Assembly (NCBI RefSeq): GCF_016428855.1
Contig: NZ_JAELTN010000048.1
Location: 1 to 37,361, forward strand
Direction of reading: 5' to 3'
Source of the DNA: Pedobacter sp. ASV28
Lineage (GTDB): Bacteria > Bacteroidota > Bacteroidia > Sphingobacteriales > Sphingobacteriaceae
Length of the DNA: 37,361 nucleotides
Below are positions 1-8,476 of the stretch, in pieces (position 1 is the stretch's first letter; the number at the start of each line of letters is the position of its first letter). A program made the translations under genes and the position numbers. The notes beneath the pieces were generated by a model. It saw only the letters and a list, made by a program, of their open reading frames with translations. It was not told where the DNA came from and searched no databases.

Positions 1-927
1 ACCAGATTGATGAGAGGCCAGATCTGAAATTTTTATTTTGTTCTTAAGGTTTTTAGACAACACATATCCTTTGGGAAGGAAGTCGTCGATATAATCATCT
101 ATTTTTATTTTACGTTCAATTACTGCCATAGGGTTTCTTTGTTGGTCTTTTACCTCCCAGCCAATATTGTTGATCAAATTGCTCACCATGTGGCCACCTT
201 CGGGATAGAATTTTACGCTAGGTGTGGATTTGGGTTGGGGAAGGGCCATGTTAAGAAAAGTGCTATCCTTTTCATAGGTCAGTTTAACATATACATTTGG
301 ATCGGTGAGGTGGTCTTGTTGTTCTAGCATTAGTAGTGCTTGTCCGGAGGCATCTGTTTTGATCGTTTGTTTTGCCTTACCATAAGTGTAGGTTACTTCG
401 GTGGGCTTTGGCAGAAACCGACTATCTGCTGTGGTAACCGAAACCAATATTTTGCTCGTTTTATTTTCGGTCGATACGATCTTCATGCTGGCCTTAAATG
501 CGGGCTCTAGCATAGATTTAATGGTAATGGGCTGTGAAAAACTTACTTCTGGGTGTTTGTTGACCGTATAATCGGTAATGACCAAAAACCTATAATTACC
601 GGCAGGAATAGAATCGGGGAGCATAATATTTCCAAAGGAAAAACCATTTTTCATGACAAATCTATCTTCCAAAACCACTTTGTTGTCTTTGTCGTTAACG
701 AGCGATACAGACATGATGTGGTGTTTCCTAATATCCTTGGTACGTATAAGATAGCCACTAAACCAAACGGTTTCATTGCTCGAATAAACATTCTTGTCGA
801 AATGAACAAAAAGATTGGTTGTAGGTTTAGCCTTATCATACCAATTCATTTTTTCTGAAAGAGGGTCTTGGGCAAATGAGCAATTTGCCAATAGGCTAAA
901 AGTAAACAGGAATAAGAGTTTGCGCAT
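1..927 (-). CDS. Secreted MG2-like envelope protein, C-terminus missing
   Basis: Reading the minus strand from the ATG at 927 gives 309 codons, open to the window edge, so the C-terminus is missing. The N-terminus is a signal peptide (MRKLLFLFTFSLLANCSFAQ), probably cut after SFA. At about residue 38 comes NLFVHFDKNVYSSNETVWF, the signature of the alpha-2-macroglobulin MG2-like domain found in large Bacteroidota envelope proteins that often also carry a TonB-dependent receptor plug. Near residue 230 the string VKFYPEGGHMVSN is the second conserved block of this family. Family members are usually much longer, so more than half is likely missing. Function is unknown; a role at the outer membrane is inferred. 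It lies downstream of the M16 protease gene on the same strand, separated by a terminator. Confidence 0.8.
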   Translation of the reverse strand, partial: MRKLLFLFTFSLLANCSFAQDPLSEKMNWYDKAKPTTNLFVHFDKNVYSSNETVWFSGYLIRTKDIRKHHIMSVSLVNDKDNKVVLEDRFVMKNGFSFGNIMLPDSIPAGNYRFLVITDYTVNKHPEVSFSQPITIKSMLEPAFKASMKIVSTENKTSKILVSVTTADSRFLPKPTEVTYTYGKAKQTIKTDASGQALLMLEQQDHLTDPNVYVKLTYEKDSTFLNMALPQPKSTPSVKFYPEGGHMVSNLINNIGWEVKDQQRNPMAVIERKIKIDDYIDDFLPKGYVLSKNLKNKIKISDLASHQSG

Positions 928-1153
928 TGATTTTTAGAAAATGGTGTTTGAAAAATGTACTCAGCTAATGTATAGAGTTAAAAATGAGCAAGAAAGACCG
1001 TTAAAGTTTGAAATAGTTTAAGACAGGATGGGGTGCTTTATTTGTTGTTTGCTACCTCAAATACTTTTTGATTATAAATAACCCTTTTATTAGATACTCT
1101 TTGAACTTTTACCTTGAAACGGCCAGCAATATCACTGGTACATTTGCTATCAT

Positions 1154-1185
1154 AAAAAAGCGGCTTCATTATTTGAAGCCGCTTT
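1154..1185 (-). terminator. Rho-independent terminator after the M16 peptidase gene
   Basis: A 12-bp perfect stem (1157-1168 with 1174-1185, core AGCGGCTTCA) has a 5-nt loop. On the minus strand it is followed by a run of T (1154-1159). It lies 21 bp past the stop codon of the M16 gene. Confidence 0.85.
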
Positions 1186-1206
1186 AAAAATGATGGTAAT
1201 TTTAAC

Positions 1207-4140
1207 CTAGTAGCCAAATAGCTGCTCTAAGGTTAAGGTTTTTACGGCACCAAACTTTGCCATATCTTCTTGTTTTACTTTTTTATCTGAAGCCACAATA
1301 AGGTAAGTGTAGGGTTTATGGGCAATTTTTTGATCATGGAATGATTGGATGTTATCGAAAGTAAGCGGCTTGATGGCCTTATACCTATCTGTTCTCGAAT
1401 CATAATTGTAGCCTAGTTTCTTATCGGCAAAATAATACGAGAAGATACCGTCTTTCACCACCCTGTTCGACTCATAGGTGCTTAGCAGGTTCGTTTTGGC
1501 TCCTTCAAAAGTTTTTTCGCTTTTAGGCAAAACATTCAATAATTCGTTCATGCCTGCAACAGCTTCGTTCATTTTATCGGCCTGGCTACCTACATAAGCA
1601 ATCATGCTGTATTGTTTGTCGGCTCTATCTGGAGAAACATAACTGGCAAAAGTAGAATAAGCCAAAGCTTTAGATTCTCGAATGGTCTGGAAAACTACAG
1701 AACCCATTCCACCACCAAAGTAGTTGTTGAAAAGTTCGATGGTGGCACCATCGTTCTTATTGTAAAGGCCGGTATTTCTTAGCCAACGAATTTCAGATTG
1801 CACCATGTCGTAATTGGCAAAGTATACCCTGTTGGAATCTTGCACCGTATACGAATATACTTTGGCCGGTGCGGCAGGGGTAAACTCGGTTGGTAGCAAG
1901 TGCTGTTTTTTAATGTCAATGGTGAAAGCAGCAAGGTCTTTTGGCCCATAATAAGTAATTACATGCTCGTAGTTATTAAGGTTCTTCAATAAATAGATCA
2001 GGTCTGAAGATTTAATGTTCTTCACTTCCTCGTTACTTAGTACGTTGTTAAAAGGATTTAAGCTGCCATATTGCGCATAAGAAGTTAAAGCACTCATAAT
2101 GGCGCCCTTGTTTAACTTATTGTTTTCCCTAGATTTTAAGATGCTGCCTTTTAATTCATCAAGCGCTTTTTCGTTTGCTTTAACATTGCTGAAAATGTGC
2201 TCTACCAAACTTACGGCCTTATCAAAATTCTCTTGCAGGCCACTAATGCTAATGGTTGCCACTTCGGTACCTACGTTGAGGTTATAGTTGCAGGCAATAT
2301 TATAAAATTGCTTGCTCAGCTCTTCGGCAGTGTATTTGTCAGTGCCTAAATAAGGTAGATAAGAAGCCGCATATTGTAATAATTTGTAGTTGTTGGTGCC
2401 TATGTTAAACCTGTAGGTCATTCTAAAGATGGCATTCTCGGTGTTTTTTATGGTCAGTACCTCGGCAATTCCAGATTTACCAAATGTAATGTCTTTTTGG
2501 TAATCGATAAACTTAGGGGCAATGGCCTTTATCGGTGTTTCCAGTATGCTTTTTACAAATGGAGAAGTAAGGTTGGCATTGGCGTTAATTGGGGTAATGG
2601 CAGGTTTTTCCACTTTAATGGTGTTTTTGTCTTCACCTTTGTGTTTAAAGCCAATTACATAGTTATCTTTAAAGAAAGTGTTGGCAAAAGCCACTACTTG
2701 GGCTTTGGTAATTTTAGCTGTTTGCTCTATTTCGTCCAAGCTTTTGTCCCAACCATTTCCCCTGTTCATGATAAATTCGTTTGATAAATTTTCAGCCCTG
2801 CTGCTATTGCTGTCAAACGCTTGTAAAAAGCTCAGTTTTCTATTGGCTACAATGGCCTTTATCAGGTCGTCATCAAATTTACCTTGTTTTAATAAAGAGA
2901 TCTGCTCTAATAAAAGTTTAGATACTTCTTCTAAACTCTGACCTTGTTTAGGTTGTGCAGAAAGGTTGAATACCCCGTAATCTTTCATCTGTTGATAGCT
3001 TGCGTTGGCCCTTAGTACCTTTTGTTGTTTATTAAGGTTAATGTCGAACAAACCAGCCTTTCCATTGGTTAAAATGCTGCGGATTAGTGATAACATTAGG
3101 CTTTCTTTCGAATTTTCGGCAAAACCACGATAATAGATGTCTACCATTTCTGCACTAGGACCATAAACATCTACTTTTTGTATTTGGGTCAATGGTTTTT
3201 CGGGTGCAGGATTATAGAGGGTTACAGGTTTGCTTACCATGAAGCTGAATGCCTTGTCTACCTTTTTGATCATTTCATCTGGATTAAGATCTCCTGCTAA
3301 AATGATGGCCATATTATTGGGTACATAGTATTTGTTGTAGTAGTTCCTAATTTCTATCAGTGAAGGATTTTTAAGGTGTTCAATAGTGCCTATGGTAGTC
3401 TGTTGCCCATAGTTGTGAACGGGGAAAAGTTTTTCCATCATGGCTTCGTCCAGCTTCCAGCCGTCATTGTCCAAGCCCCTATTTTTTTCTTCATAAACGG
3501 CTTCCAGCTCTGTGTGGAAAATACGGAAGATTGGTTTACGGAAACGTTCAGCCTGTATCGCCAAAAATTTGTCAACGGCGTTAGAAGGAAAATCTTCATT
3601 ATAAACGGTTTCTTCATACCAAGTGTGTGCATTTGTGCTATTTCCGCCAATGCCCTGCATCATTTTATCATATTCATTGGCAATTGAAAAATTGGAAGCT
3701 TCACCAGAAGTCTTGTCAATTTCTTTGTAAATGGCTTTACGCTGTTCCGGATCGGTAGTTTTGTTGTACTTTTCGTATAGGGCGTCGATCTTGTCTAACA
3801 AAGGTTTTTCTTTTGCCCAATCGGCCGTGCCGAATTTATCGGTGCCCTTAAATAAAAGGTGCTCAAGGTAATGTGCTAGGCCTGTGGCATTTTTAGGATC
3901 GGTATTGCTCCCCGCCCTTACACTCATGCGGTATTCAATTTTAGGTTCCTTTAAGTTTTGCGACAAGATGACCGTCAATCCATTTTTCAACGTATAAAAA
4001 CGTGTCTTGGAAGGGTCATTGGTTACATATTTATAGGTGTAACCTCCCGAAGTGGCAGTTTTCCATTGGTAAGTGGATTGTGCCAATAGGCTAGAGCCCG
4101 TAAATAACAGGCAAATAAATAATATCAGTTTTGGTTTCAT
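1207..4140 (-). CDS. Secreted M16 family zinc metallopeptidase (pitrilysin/insulinase type)
   Basis: 977 aa with a signal peptide (MKPKLILFICLLFTGSSLLA). The inverted zinc-binding motif HxxEH is present as HYLEH at residues 90-94 within GLAHYLEHLLFKGT. The third ligand is expected in the acidic stretch ELEAVYEEKNRG about 125 residues later. The length fits a two-repeat M16 protein: an active N-terminal half and a C-terminal half that lacks HxxEH and closes the chamber. Such enzymes degrade peptides in the periplasm or outside the cell; the substrate is unknown. The spacing between HxxEH and the glutamate-rich block is longer than in E. coli pitrilysin because of an insert around residues 105-160. 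It is divergent from surE and has its own terminator. Confidence 0.93.
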   Translation of the reverse strand: MKPKLILFICLLFTGSSLLAQSTYQWKTATSGGYTYKYVTNDPSKTRFYTLKNGLTVILSQNLKEPKIEYRMSVRAGSNTDPKNATGLAHYLEHLLFKGTDKFGTADWAKEKPLLDKIDALYEKYNKTTDPEQRKAIYKEIDKTSGEASNFSIANEYDKMMQGIGGNSTNAHTWYEETVYNEDFPSNAVDKFLAIQAERFRKPIFRIFHTELEAVYEEKNRGLDNDGWKLDEAMMEKLFPVHNYGQQTTIGTIEHLKNPSLIEIRNYYNKYYVPNNMAIILAGDLNPDEMIKKVDKAFSFMVSKPVTLYNPAPEKPLTQIQKVDVYGPSAEMVDIYYRGFAENSKESLMLSLIRSILTNGKAGLFDINLNKQQKVLRANASYQQMKDYGVFNLSAQPKQGQSLEEVSKLLLEQISLLKQGKFDDDLIKAIVANRKLSFLQAFDSNSSRAENLSNEFIMNRGNGWDKSLDEIEQTAKITKAQVVAFANTFFKDNYVIGFKHKGEDKNTIKVEKPAITPINANANLTSPFVKSILETPIKAIAPKFIDYQKDITFGKSGIAEVLTIKNTENAIFRMTYRFNIGTNNYKLLQYAASYLPYLGTDKYTAEELSKQFYNIACNYNLNVGTEVATISISGLQENFDKAVSLVEHIFSNVKANEKALDELKGSILKSRENNKLNKGAIMSALTSYAQYGSLNPFNNVLSNEEVKNIKSSDLIYLLKNLNNYEHVITYYGPKDLAAFTIDIKKQHLLPTEFTPAAPAKVYSYTVQDSNRVYFANYDMVQSEIRWLRNTGLYNKNDGATIELFNNYFGGGMGSVVFQTIRESKALAYSTFASYVSPDRADKQYSMIAYVGSQADKMNEAVAGMNELLNVLPKSEKTFEGAKTNLLSTYESNRVVKDGIFSYYFADKKLGYNYDSRTDRYKAIKPLTFDNIQSFHDQKIAHKPYTYLIVASDKKVKQEDMAKFGAVKTLTLEQLFGY

Positions 4141-4157
4141 ATTAATAAGTTATCAAT

Positions 4158-4165
4158 CAAATATA
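4158..4165 (-). promoter_or_regulatory. Putative -7 box for the M16 peptidase gene
   Basis: On the minus strand this reads TATATTTG, a full match to the Bacteroidota -7 consensus TAnnTTTG, 17 bp upstream of the ATG. No clear TTG lies 19-21 bp further upstream, so the call rests on the -7 box alone. It would give a very short leader. Confidence 0.35.
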
Positions 4166-4249
4166 CACAAGCTAAACAGTTTTTTTTAATGTTGTATTAA
4201 AAAATTAGTTGATTGAGGGAGTCGGATATTTTGTCGTATTTTTACCTTC

Positions 4250-5077
4250 ATGAAAGAGAAAACAAAACCATCGATTTTAGTCGTAAATGATGATGGCATA
4301 ACTGCTCCGGGAATAAAAGCATTAATAGAAGTGATGCAGGAAATAGGCCATGTAACGGTAGTAGCACCAGACGGTCCGCAATCTGGTATGGGACATGCCA
4401 TAACCATTGGTAAACCTTTGCGTTTTGATAAGGTAGAACTTTATCCCGATGTGGAGATGTACAAATGTTCGGGTACCCCAGTTGATTGTGTGAAGTTGGC
4501 CGTGAACAAGGTTTTCAAAGGTAAAAAGCCAGATTTATGTGTGTCTGGCATTAACCATGGACTGAACAATTCCATTAATGTGATCTACTCGGGTACCATG
4601 TCGGCAGCAGTAGAAGGCGCTATAGAGAAAATTCCTTCTATTGGGTTTTCTTTAGATGATTTTGCACAAGAAGCAGATTTTTCACATTGTAAAAAGTTCA
4701 TCAAATCAATTGCCCTACAAGTGCTGGCAAACGGATTGCCAGAAGGTACTTTGCTCAATGTGAATTTTCCGAAAGGGCCAGATCTTAAGGGAATAAAGAT
4801 CTGTAGACAGGCCAACGCCAAGTGGGCAGAAGATTTTGAGGAACGAAAAGATCCCTATAGCCGACCTTATTATTGGTTGACCGGTGTATTTGAAAATTAT
4901 GATAAGGGGGAGGATTCTGATGTATGGGCTTTAGATCATCGTTATGTTTCTGTAGTACCTGTGCAGTTTGACCTTACGGCTCATCATGCCATTCAGATAC
5001 TCAATTCATGGGATTTTAATGCAAATTCAACTTATGTTAGGCCAACATCAAGTGCCGATGGTGTAAATTTGGGTTAA
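4250..5077 (+). CDS. surE: 5'/3'-nucleotidase SurE
   Basis: 275 aa, close to the family norm of about 250-265. The N-terminal metal site is ILVVNDDGITAPG (D14, D15). S45 in DGPQSGMGHA and N102 in SGINHGLNNS are the other expected metal ligands. SGTPVDCVKLAV and YSGTMSAAVEGA are further conserved SurE blocks. It is a metal-dependent cytoplasmic phosphatase that dephosphorylates nucleoside monophosphates. The first ATG is used; the coding start lies 109 bp from the divergent M16 gene. It is first in a tight run: the next gene starts 1 nt after the stop, and lpxB follows. This places a nucleotidase in the same transcript as a lipid A enzyme. Confidence 0.96.
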   Translation: MKEKTKPSILVVNDDGITAPGIKALIEVMQEIGHVTVVAPDGPQSGMGHAITIGKPLRFDKVELYPDVEMYKCSGTPVDCVKLAVNKVFKGKKPDLCVSGINHGLNNSINVIYSGTMSAAVEGAIEKIPSIGFSLDDFAQEADFSHCKKFIKSIALQVLANGLPEGTLLNVNFPKGPDLKGIKICRQANAKWAEDFEERKDPYSRPYYWLTGVFENYDKGEDSDVWALDHRYVSVVPVQFDLTAHHAIQILNSWDFNANSTYVRPTSSADGVNLG

Positions 5078-5078
5078 G

Positions 5079-5348
5079 ATGAACAAACTAAAAAATCATG
5101 TTTTGGTTGGTTTGGCCATAGGCTTATTAAGCCCCCTCATTTTAGGAGCGCTGGCCTGGTATCTGATGCATCATGTTCAGGGGCTGAAAAAGGCCGACCT
5201 GCTATTGATAGGTTGTGTAGCGGTGAATTTGGCCTGGATGAATTATTTTTTTAAGCTGAATAAAGAACTTATAGGTAGGGGAATAGTGAGTGCCACCTTT
5301 CTTTGTGCGTTTGCCTTCTTCATTTACAAAGTAATGCAGGAAATCTAA
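5079..5348 (+). CDS. Small membrane protein, three predicted TM helices, unknown function
   Basis: 89 aa with hydrophobic segments at about residues 8-30, 40-57 and 66-84, separated by short charged loops. No family recognised. The ATG lies 1 nt after the surE stop codon, which implies translational coupling. lpxB begins 65 bp downstream in the same direction. The position suggests an envelope role, perhaps linked to lipid A synthesis, but that is inference from context only. Confidence 0.75.
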   Translation: MNKLKNHVLVGLAIGLLSPLILGALAWYLMHHVQGLKKADLLLIGCVAVNLAWMNYFFKLNKELIGRGIVSATFLCAFAFFIYKVMQEI

Positions 5349-5413
5349 ATACAATTTTTATGATGACAAGGGTTACATTTAGCAACTAAAAACTTCCAAT
5401 TCTATTTTTAAAC

Positions 5414-6520
5414 ATGAAATATTATCTAGTGGCAGGCGAGGCATCGGGCGATTTACATGGCGCCAATTTGATGAAGGCATTGAAACGGGAAGATGTGGAT
5501 GCCGAGTTCAGGTATTTTGGTGGCGATAAAATGCAGAACGAAGGCGGAGCGTTGGTGAAACATTATGCCGATATGGCCTTTATGGGGTTTACGGAAGTGC
5601 TGCTTAATTTGCGTACCATCTTTAAAAATCTTAAAACCTGCAAAGAAGATATATTAGCCTACCAACCAGATGTAGTTATACTTATCGATTTTCCGGGCTT
5701 TAACCTCAAAATAGCGGAGTTTGCTAAGCAACATGGTATTCGGGTGTTTTATTATATCTCGCCAAAGGTATGGGCCTGGAACCAGAAAAGGGTGCTGAAA
5801 ATCAAGCGAATCGTAGACCAATTGTTCTGTATACTACCATTTGAGGTAGATTTTTATAAAGAGTGGGGAATGGAAGTAGATTATGTAGGCAATCCCTTGT
5901 TGGATGAAATTTCGCAGTTTAAACCCGATGAACACTTCAGGCACCATCATCAATTGGATGAAAGGAAGATCGTGGCCTTTTTGCCAGGAAGTAGGAAGCA
6001 GGAGATCGCACGTTTATTGCCAGTGATGTTAAGTGTGGTGTCCGATTTTCCAGCTTATCAATTTGTGGTCGCTGGAGCTCCAAGTTTTCAGACCGACTAT
6101 TATCATCAGTATATAGGAGATCAGAAAGTAAAGTTGATTTTCTCGCAAACCTATAACTTGTTACATTATGCGCATGTGGCCGTAGTAGCTTCGGGTACGG
6201 CTACACTCGAAACGGCATTGTTTAAAGTACCACAAGTGGTTGTCTATAAGGGTGGGGCAATTTCTATTGCTATTGCCAGAATGCTGGTGAAAATTAAGTT
6301 TATCTCTTTGGTTAATCTTATTGTCAATAAAAAGATCGTTACCGAATTGATCCAGGAAGACTGCAATACGAAAAAAGTGAAGGAAGAACTCCAAGTCATC
6401 TTATCCGAGCAGGGGAGGGAACAAATGCTCAGGAATTATGATGGGTTATTAGAGCTGATGGGAAAACCGGGTGCATCGGAGAAAACAGCTAAGCTGATGA
6501 ATGCTTATCTGAAAAAGTGA
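5414..6520 (+). CDS. lpxB: Lipid-A-disaccharide synthase LpxB
   Basis: 368 aa, the usual size for this GT19 glycosyltransferase. It joins UDP-diacylglucosamine to lipid X to form the lipid A disaccharide at the inner face of the cytoplasmic membrane. Diagnostic blocks in order: LVAGEASGDLHGA at the N-terminus, MGFTEVL, LIDFPGFNLKIA, YYISPKVWAWNQKR, DYVGNPLLDE, AFLPGSRKQEI, and ASGTATLETAL with QVVVYK near the C-terminus. It is last in the surE operon and is followed by a strong terminator. Confidence 0.97.
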   Translation: MKYYLVAGEASGDLHGANLMKALKREDVDAEFRYFGGDKMQNEGGALVKHYADMAFMGFTEVLLNLRTIFKNLKTCKEDILAYQPDVVILIDFPGFNLKIAEFAKQHGIRVFYYISPKVWAWNQKRVLKIKRIVDQLFCILPFEVDFYKEWGMEVDYVGNPLLDEISQFKPDEHFRHHHQLDERKIVAFLPGSRKQEIARLLPVMLSVVSDFPAYQFVVAGAPSFQTDYYHQYIGDQKVKLIFSQTYNLLHYAHVAVVASGTATLETALFKVPQVVVYKGGAISIAIARMLVKIKFISLVNLIVNKKIVTELIQEDCNTKKVKEELQVILSEQGREQMLRNYDGLLELMGKPGASEKTAKLMNAYLKK

Positions 6521-6660
6521 TCATCAAAAAAATATACCCATTTCTAGGTATTGTTTAGGCTGTACGGTATCTATAGTTTTGCCTAAAACATTATCGTTTT
6601 CGAGTTAAGTGAATAAGAATTTTGTTTGTCTATTCTCTACTTAACTATGTTATTGTGTTT

Positions 6661-6690
6661 GGGAGGACTGGATAGTCTTCCCTTTTTTTT
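6661..6690 (+). terminator. Rho-independent terminator of the surE-lpxB operon
   Basis: A 9-bp stem (6661-6669 with 6674-6682, GGGAGGACT/AGTCTTCCC, one G-T pair) with a GGAT loop is followed by eight T (6683-6690). It lies 140 bp after the lpxB stop and just before the tRNA promoter. Confidence 0.85.
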
Positions 6691-6699
6691 ATTTATTAC

Positions 6700-6729
6700 T
6701 TGTAAAACTATTAAAAATATTTACTTTTG
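6700..6729 (+). promoter_or_regulatory. Bacteroidota-type promoter of tRNA-Ala
   Basis: TTG at 6700-6702, a 19-nt spacer, then TACTTTTG at 6722-6729. This matches the Bacteroidota primary sigma consensus TTG-N19-21-TAnnTTTG in full. Transcription would start only a few bases before the tRNA at 6739. Confidence 0.75.
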
Positions 6730-6738
6730 CCCCAGCAT

Positions 6739-6812
6739 GGGGGATTAGCTCATTTGGCTAGAGCGCTTGCCTGGCAGGCAAGAGGTGACCGGTTCGAATC
6801 CGGTATTCTCCA
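6739..6812 (+). tRNA. tRNA-Ala(GGC)
   Basis: A 74-nt cloverleaf read by hand. The acceptor stem GGGGGAT pairs with ATTCTCC (two G-U pairs). The D-arm is GCTC/GAGC. The anticodon stem is CTTGC/GCAAG with loop CTGGCAG, giving anticodon GGC (Ala). The variable loop is AGGTG, the T-arm is ACCGG-TTCGAAT-CCGGT, and the discriminator base is A. CCA is not encoded. The last 14 bases plus one following base form one of the two direct repeats that flank the downstream island. Confidence 0.96.
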
Positions 6813-6813
6813 C
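6799..6813 (+). repeat. Putative attL core in the tRNA 3' end
   Basis: TCCGGTATTCTCCAC is repeated exactly at 10057-10071. It covers the 3' T-stem and acceptor strand of the tRNA, the classic target of tyrosine integrases. A 12-base part of the core (TATTCTCCACAA, 6804-6815) also occurs inverted at 6942-6953. Confidence 0.65.
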
Positions 6814-6816
6814 AAA

Positions 6817-6860
6817 AACGTATAATAATTTGATTTTCAAACAGTTATTCGTTTTTTTTT
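6817..6860 (+). terminator. Terminator just after tRNA-Ala, inside the island end
   Basis: A nested stem AACG / AATAA / TTTGA - TTT - TCAAA / TTATT / CGTT (with small bulges TAT and CAG) is followed by a run of T to 6860. It starts 5 bp after the tRNA and would end its transcript. If the island model is right, the element brought this terminator with it. Confidence 0.65.
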
Positions 6861-6871
6861 GTTTAATGCTG

Positions 6872-6881
6872 TGGCTGAGTT
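6872..6881 (-). repeat. AACTCAGCCA motif, left-end inverted copy
   Basis: On the minus strand it reads AACTCAGCCA, the same core as the copies at 9733-9746 and 9963-9976 near the other end, but in the opposite orientation. Short motifs in both arms of an attachment site suggest arm-type integrase binding sites. This is inference. Confidence 0.35.
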
Positions 6882-6941
6882 ATGGCTTTTGCTGAACTGA
6901 AGTAGCCTTTTATTCTACCTGTGACTGCGAAAATCATAATG

Positions 6942-6953
6942 TTGTGGAGAATA
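6942..6953 (-). repeat. Inverted partial copy of the att core
   Basis: On the minus strand it reads TATTCTCCACAA, identical to 6804-6815 at the tRNA end. It lies about 130 bp inside the left end of the island. It may be the remnant of an earlier or inverted insertion event, or chance. Confidence 0.35.
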
Positions 6954-7081
6954 TTGCATTGAAAACTGTTGAAGATTAATAGATGTGATCAGTCCTTACC
7001 AGGTTTTGTCGAGATAAACTAGGACATTAGGCAGCCATACTTAAAATGCCTGCATCTCCAGGTCATTTAAATTTCTGAACA

Positions 7082-8245
7082 TTATTTATTTCGCGACATT
7101 GATGCCAACCACTTCTGATAGATGGGATACCAAACCCTATCTCCGTTAGAACCATTGCACAGCACGACAATCCCGCTTTTGATTTGCATATCCATAAAGA
7201 CGGCCGCACTCCAACCGACGTTTTCGCCTGTGTGCCCAATGGTTCGAATGCCATCGTAATTCATAAAGCGGTACCCCAGCCCACTTTCTCCCTCGATAGA
7301 GGATGGCATTACAGGCTGCTCCATTAGCTGTACGGTTTCTGGTCTCAATACCTTATTAAGTTGACTGGAATTTTTTGTGATGGACAGTTCGGCAAAATGC
7401 GCCAGGTCCATAATGGTCGTCTGGAGTCCAGCCGCTGCCTGCTCGGTGAATATCCTGTTCTTTATCGGAGCTCCAACGGTGTCATAGGCGGTTGCGGAAT
7501 TTGCCATCATATGCTCGGTCCATTCATAATTGGTATGGTTCATGCCTAACGGCCGGAACACATGCCTGCGCATGTATGCTGCAAATGTTTTTTTGGTTCT
7601 TTCCTCCAGGAGCAGTTGAGCAAGGGTGTATCCTCCTCCCGAATATTGCCATTTTGTGCCCGGCTCGTTGACCAACCTAACACTTTCGCCATTTCGCTTT
7701 GTCTTGCCCTCCAGTGATTCCTGCAGCGAGAGCAGTTTGGTGCCTTGCTCGGCCCCTCCGTATCCGTGCACCGAAAGGCCGGCAGTATGGCTCAAAATCC
7801 GCCTCAATGTAACCTTTTCGATATCAAAAGGTGAAGAGGGAATTTTCCACCTGTTCAGGTAGCGATTCACCGGCGAATCAAGGCCTACCAATCCCTTTTC
7901 GCTCAACTGCACAAATCCCCATGCCGACACCATCTTTGATACAGAGCCAACGTTGAAGATAGTTTCTTTTGTTATTGGTCTCTTACTGGCCAGATCTGCA
8001 TATCCTATACATTGTATGAATGCTATCTTTCCATCACGGATTACTGCCACGGCTATCCCTGGAACACTTTCTTTCCTTGTGAGATCTGCGCCCAGCTTTC
8101 CGATTTCGAGATAGAGCGGGTCTCGTGCCCCCGATAACATTCCAAGGGCCTTGGCCTGTCTTGCTTCTCTAGCAGATGAACAGGATAACAAGATGGTAGC
8201 ACAGGCAGCCAATGAGACCGCCACTATAAGCGTATGTTTAAGCAT
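7082..8245 (-). CDS. Serine hydrolase lipoprotein, class C beta-lactamase fold
   Basis: 387 aa. The signal peptide ends in a lipobox (ILLSC, Cys22), so it is a predicted lipoprotein. The catalytic motifs of the beta-lactamase/esterase EstB family are all present: S101-V-S-K104 (nucleophile and base), Y201-S-G in place of Y-x-N, and H338-T-G340. LSHTAGL and RPLGMNHT are further typical blocks. Members include D-Ala-D-Ala carboxypeptidases, esterases and peptide hydrolases; the substrate cannot be told from sequence. It lies inside the putative tRNA island, divergent from the AraC regulator across 650 bp. Its G/C-richer codons suggest a separate origin from its neighbours. Confidence 0.93.
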   Translation of the reverse strand: MLKHTLIVAVSLAACATILLSCSSAREARQAKALGMLSGARDPLYLEIGKLGADLTRKESVPGIAVAVIRDGKIAFIQCIGYADLASKRPITKETIFNVGSVSKMVSAWGFVQLSEKGLVGLDSPVNRYLNRWKIPSSPFDIEKVTLRRILSHTAGLSVHGYGGAEQGTKLLSLQESLEGKTKRNGESVRLVNEPGTKWQYSGGGYTLAQLLLEERTKKTFAAYMRRHVFRPLGMNHTNYEWTEHMMANSATAYDTVGAPIKNRIFTEQAAAGLQTTIMDLAHFAELSITKNSSQLNKVLRPETVQLMEQPVMPSSIEGESGLGYRFMNYDGIRTIGHTGENVGWSAAVFMDMQIKSGIVVLCNGSNGDRVWYPIYQKWLASMSRNK

Positions 8246-8476
8246 ATGTCATTCTGGTAACTGATTTTCCGTCGTTGTGGTTAGGTGGATCTCAACCAGT
8301 CTCGAAGATATGTAAAAAATTTTTCTCTAAGTCCGTCCATATATTTTAGATCAGCCTTTGGTATGTCCGTTAACTGGGATTCCAGCCAGGCTTGTTTCGC
8401 TCAAAAAATACGATTTTATATTTCCCGACATCTTGTGGTAAAGCGTATCCCGGACCTGGAGCCGACCGGGAATTTG

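Noticed and set aside
4209..4244. Possible surE promoter (TTG ... TATTTTTA)
   Set aside because: The implied start site would fall at the ATG itself and the -7 box is imperfect; support is too weak.
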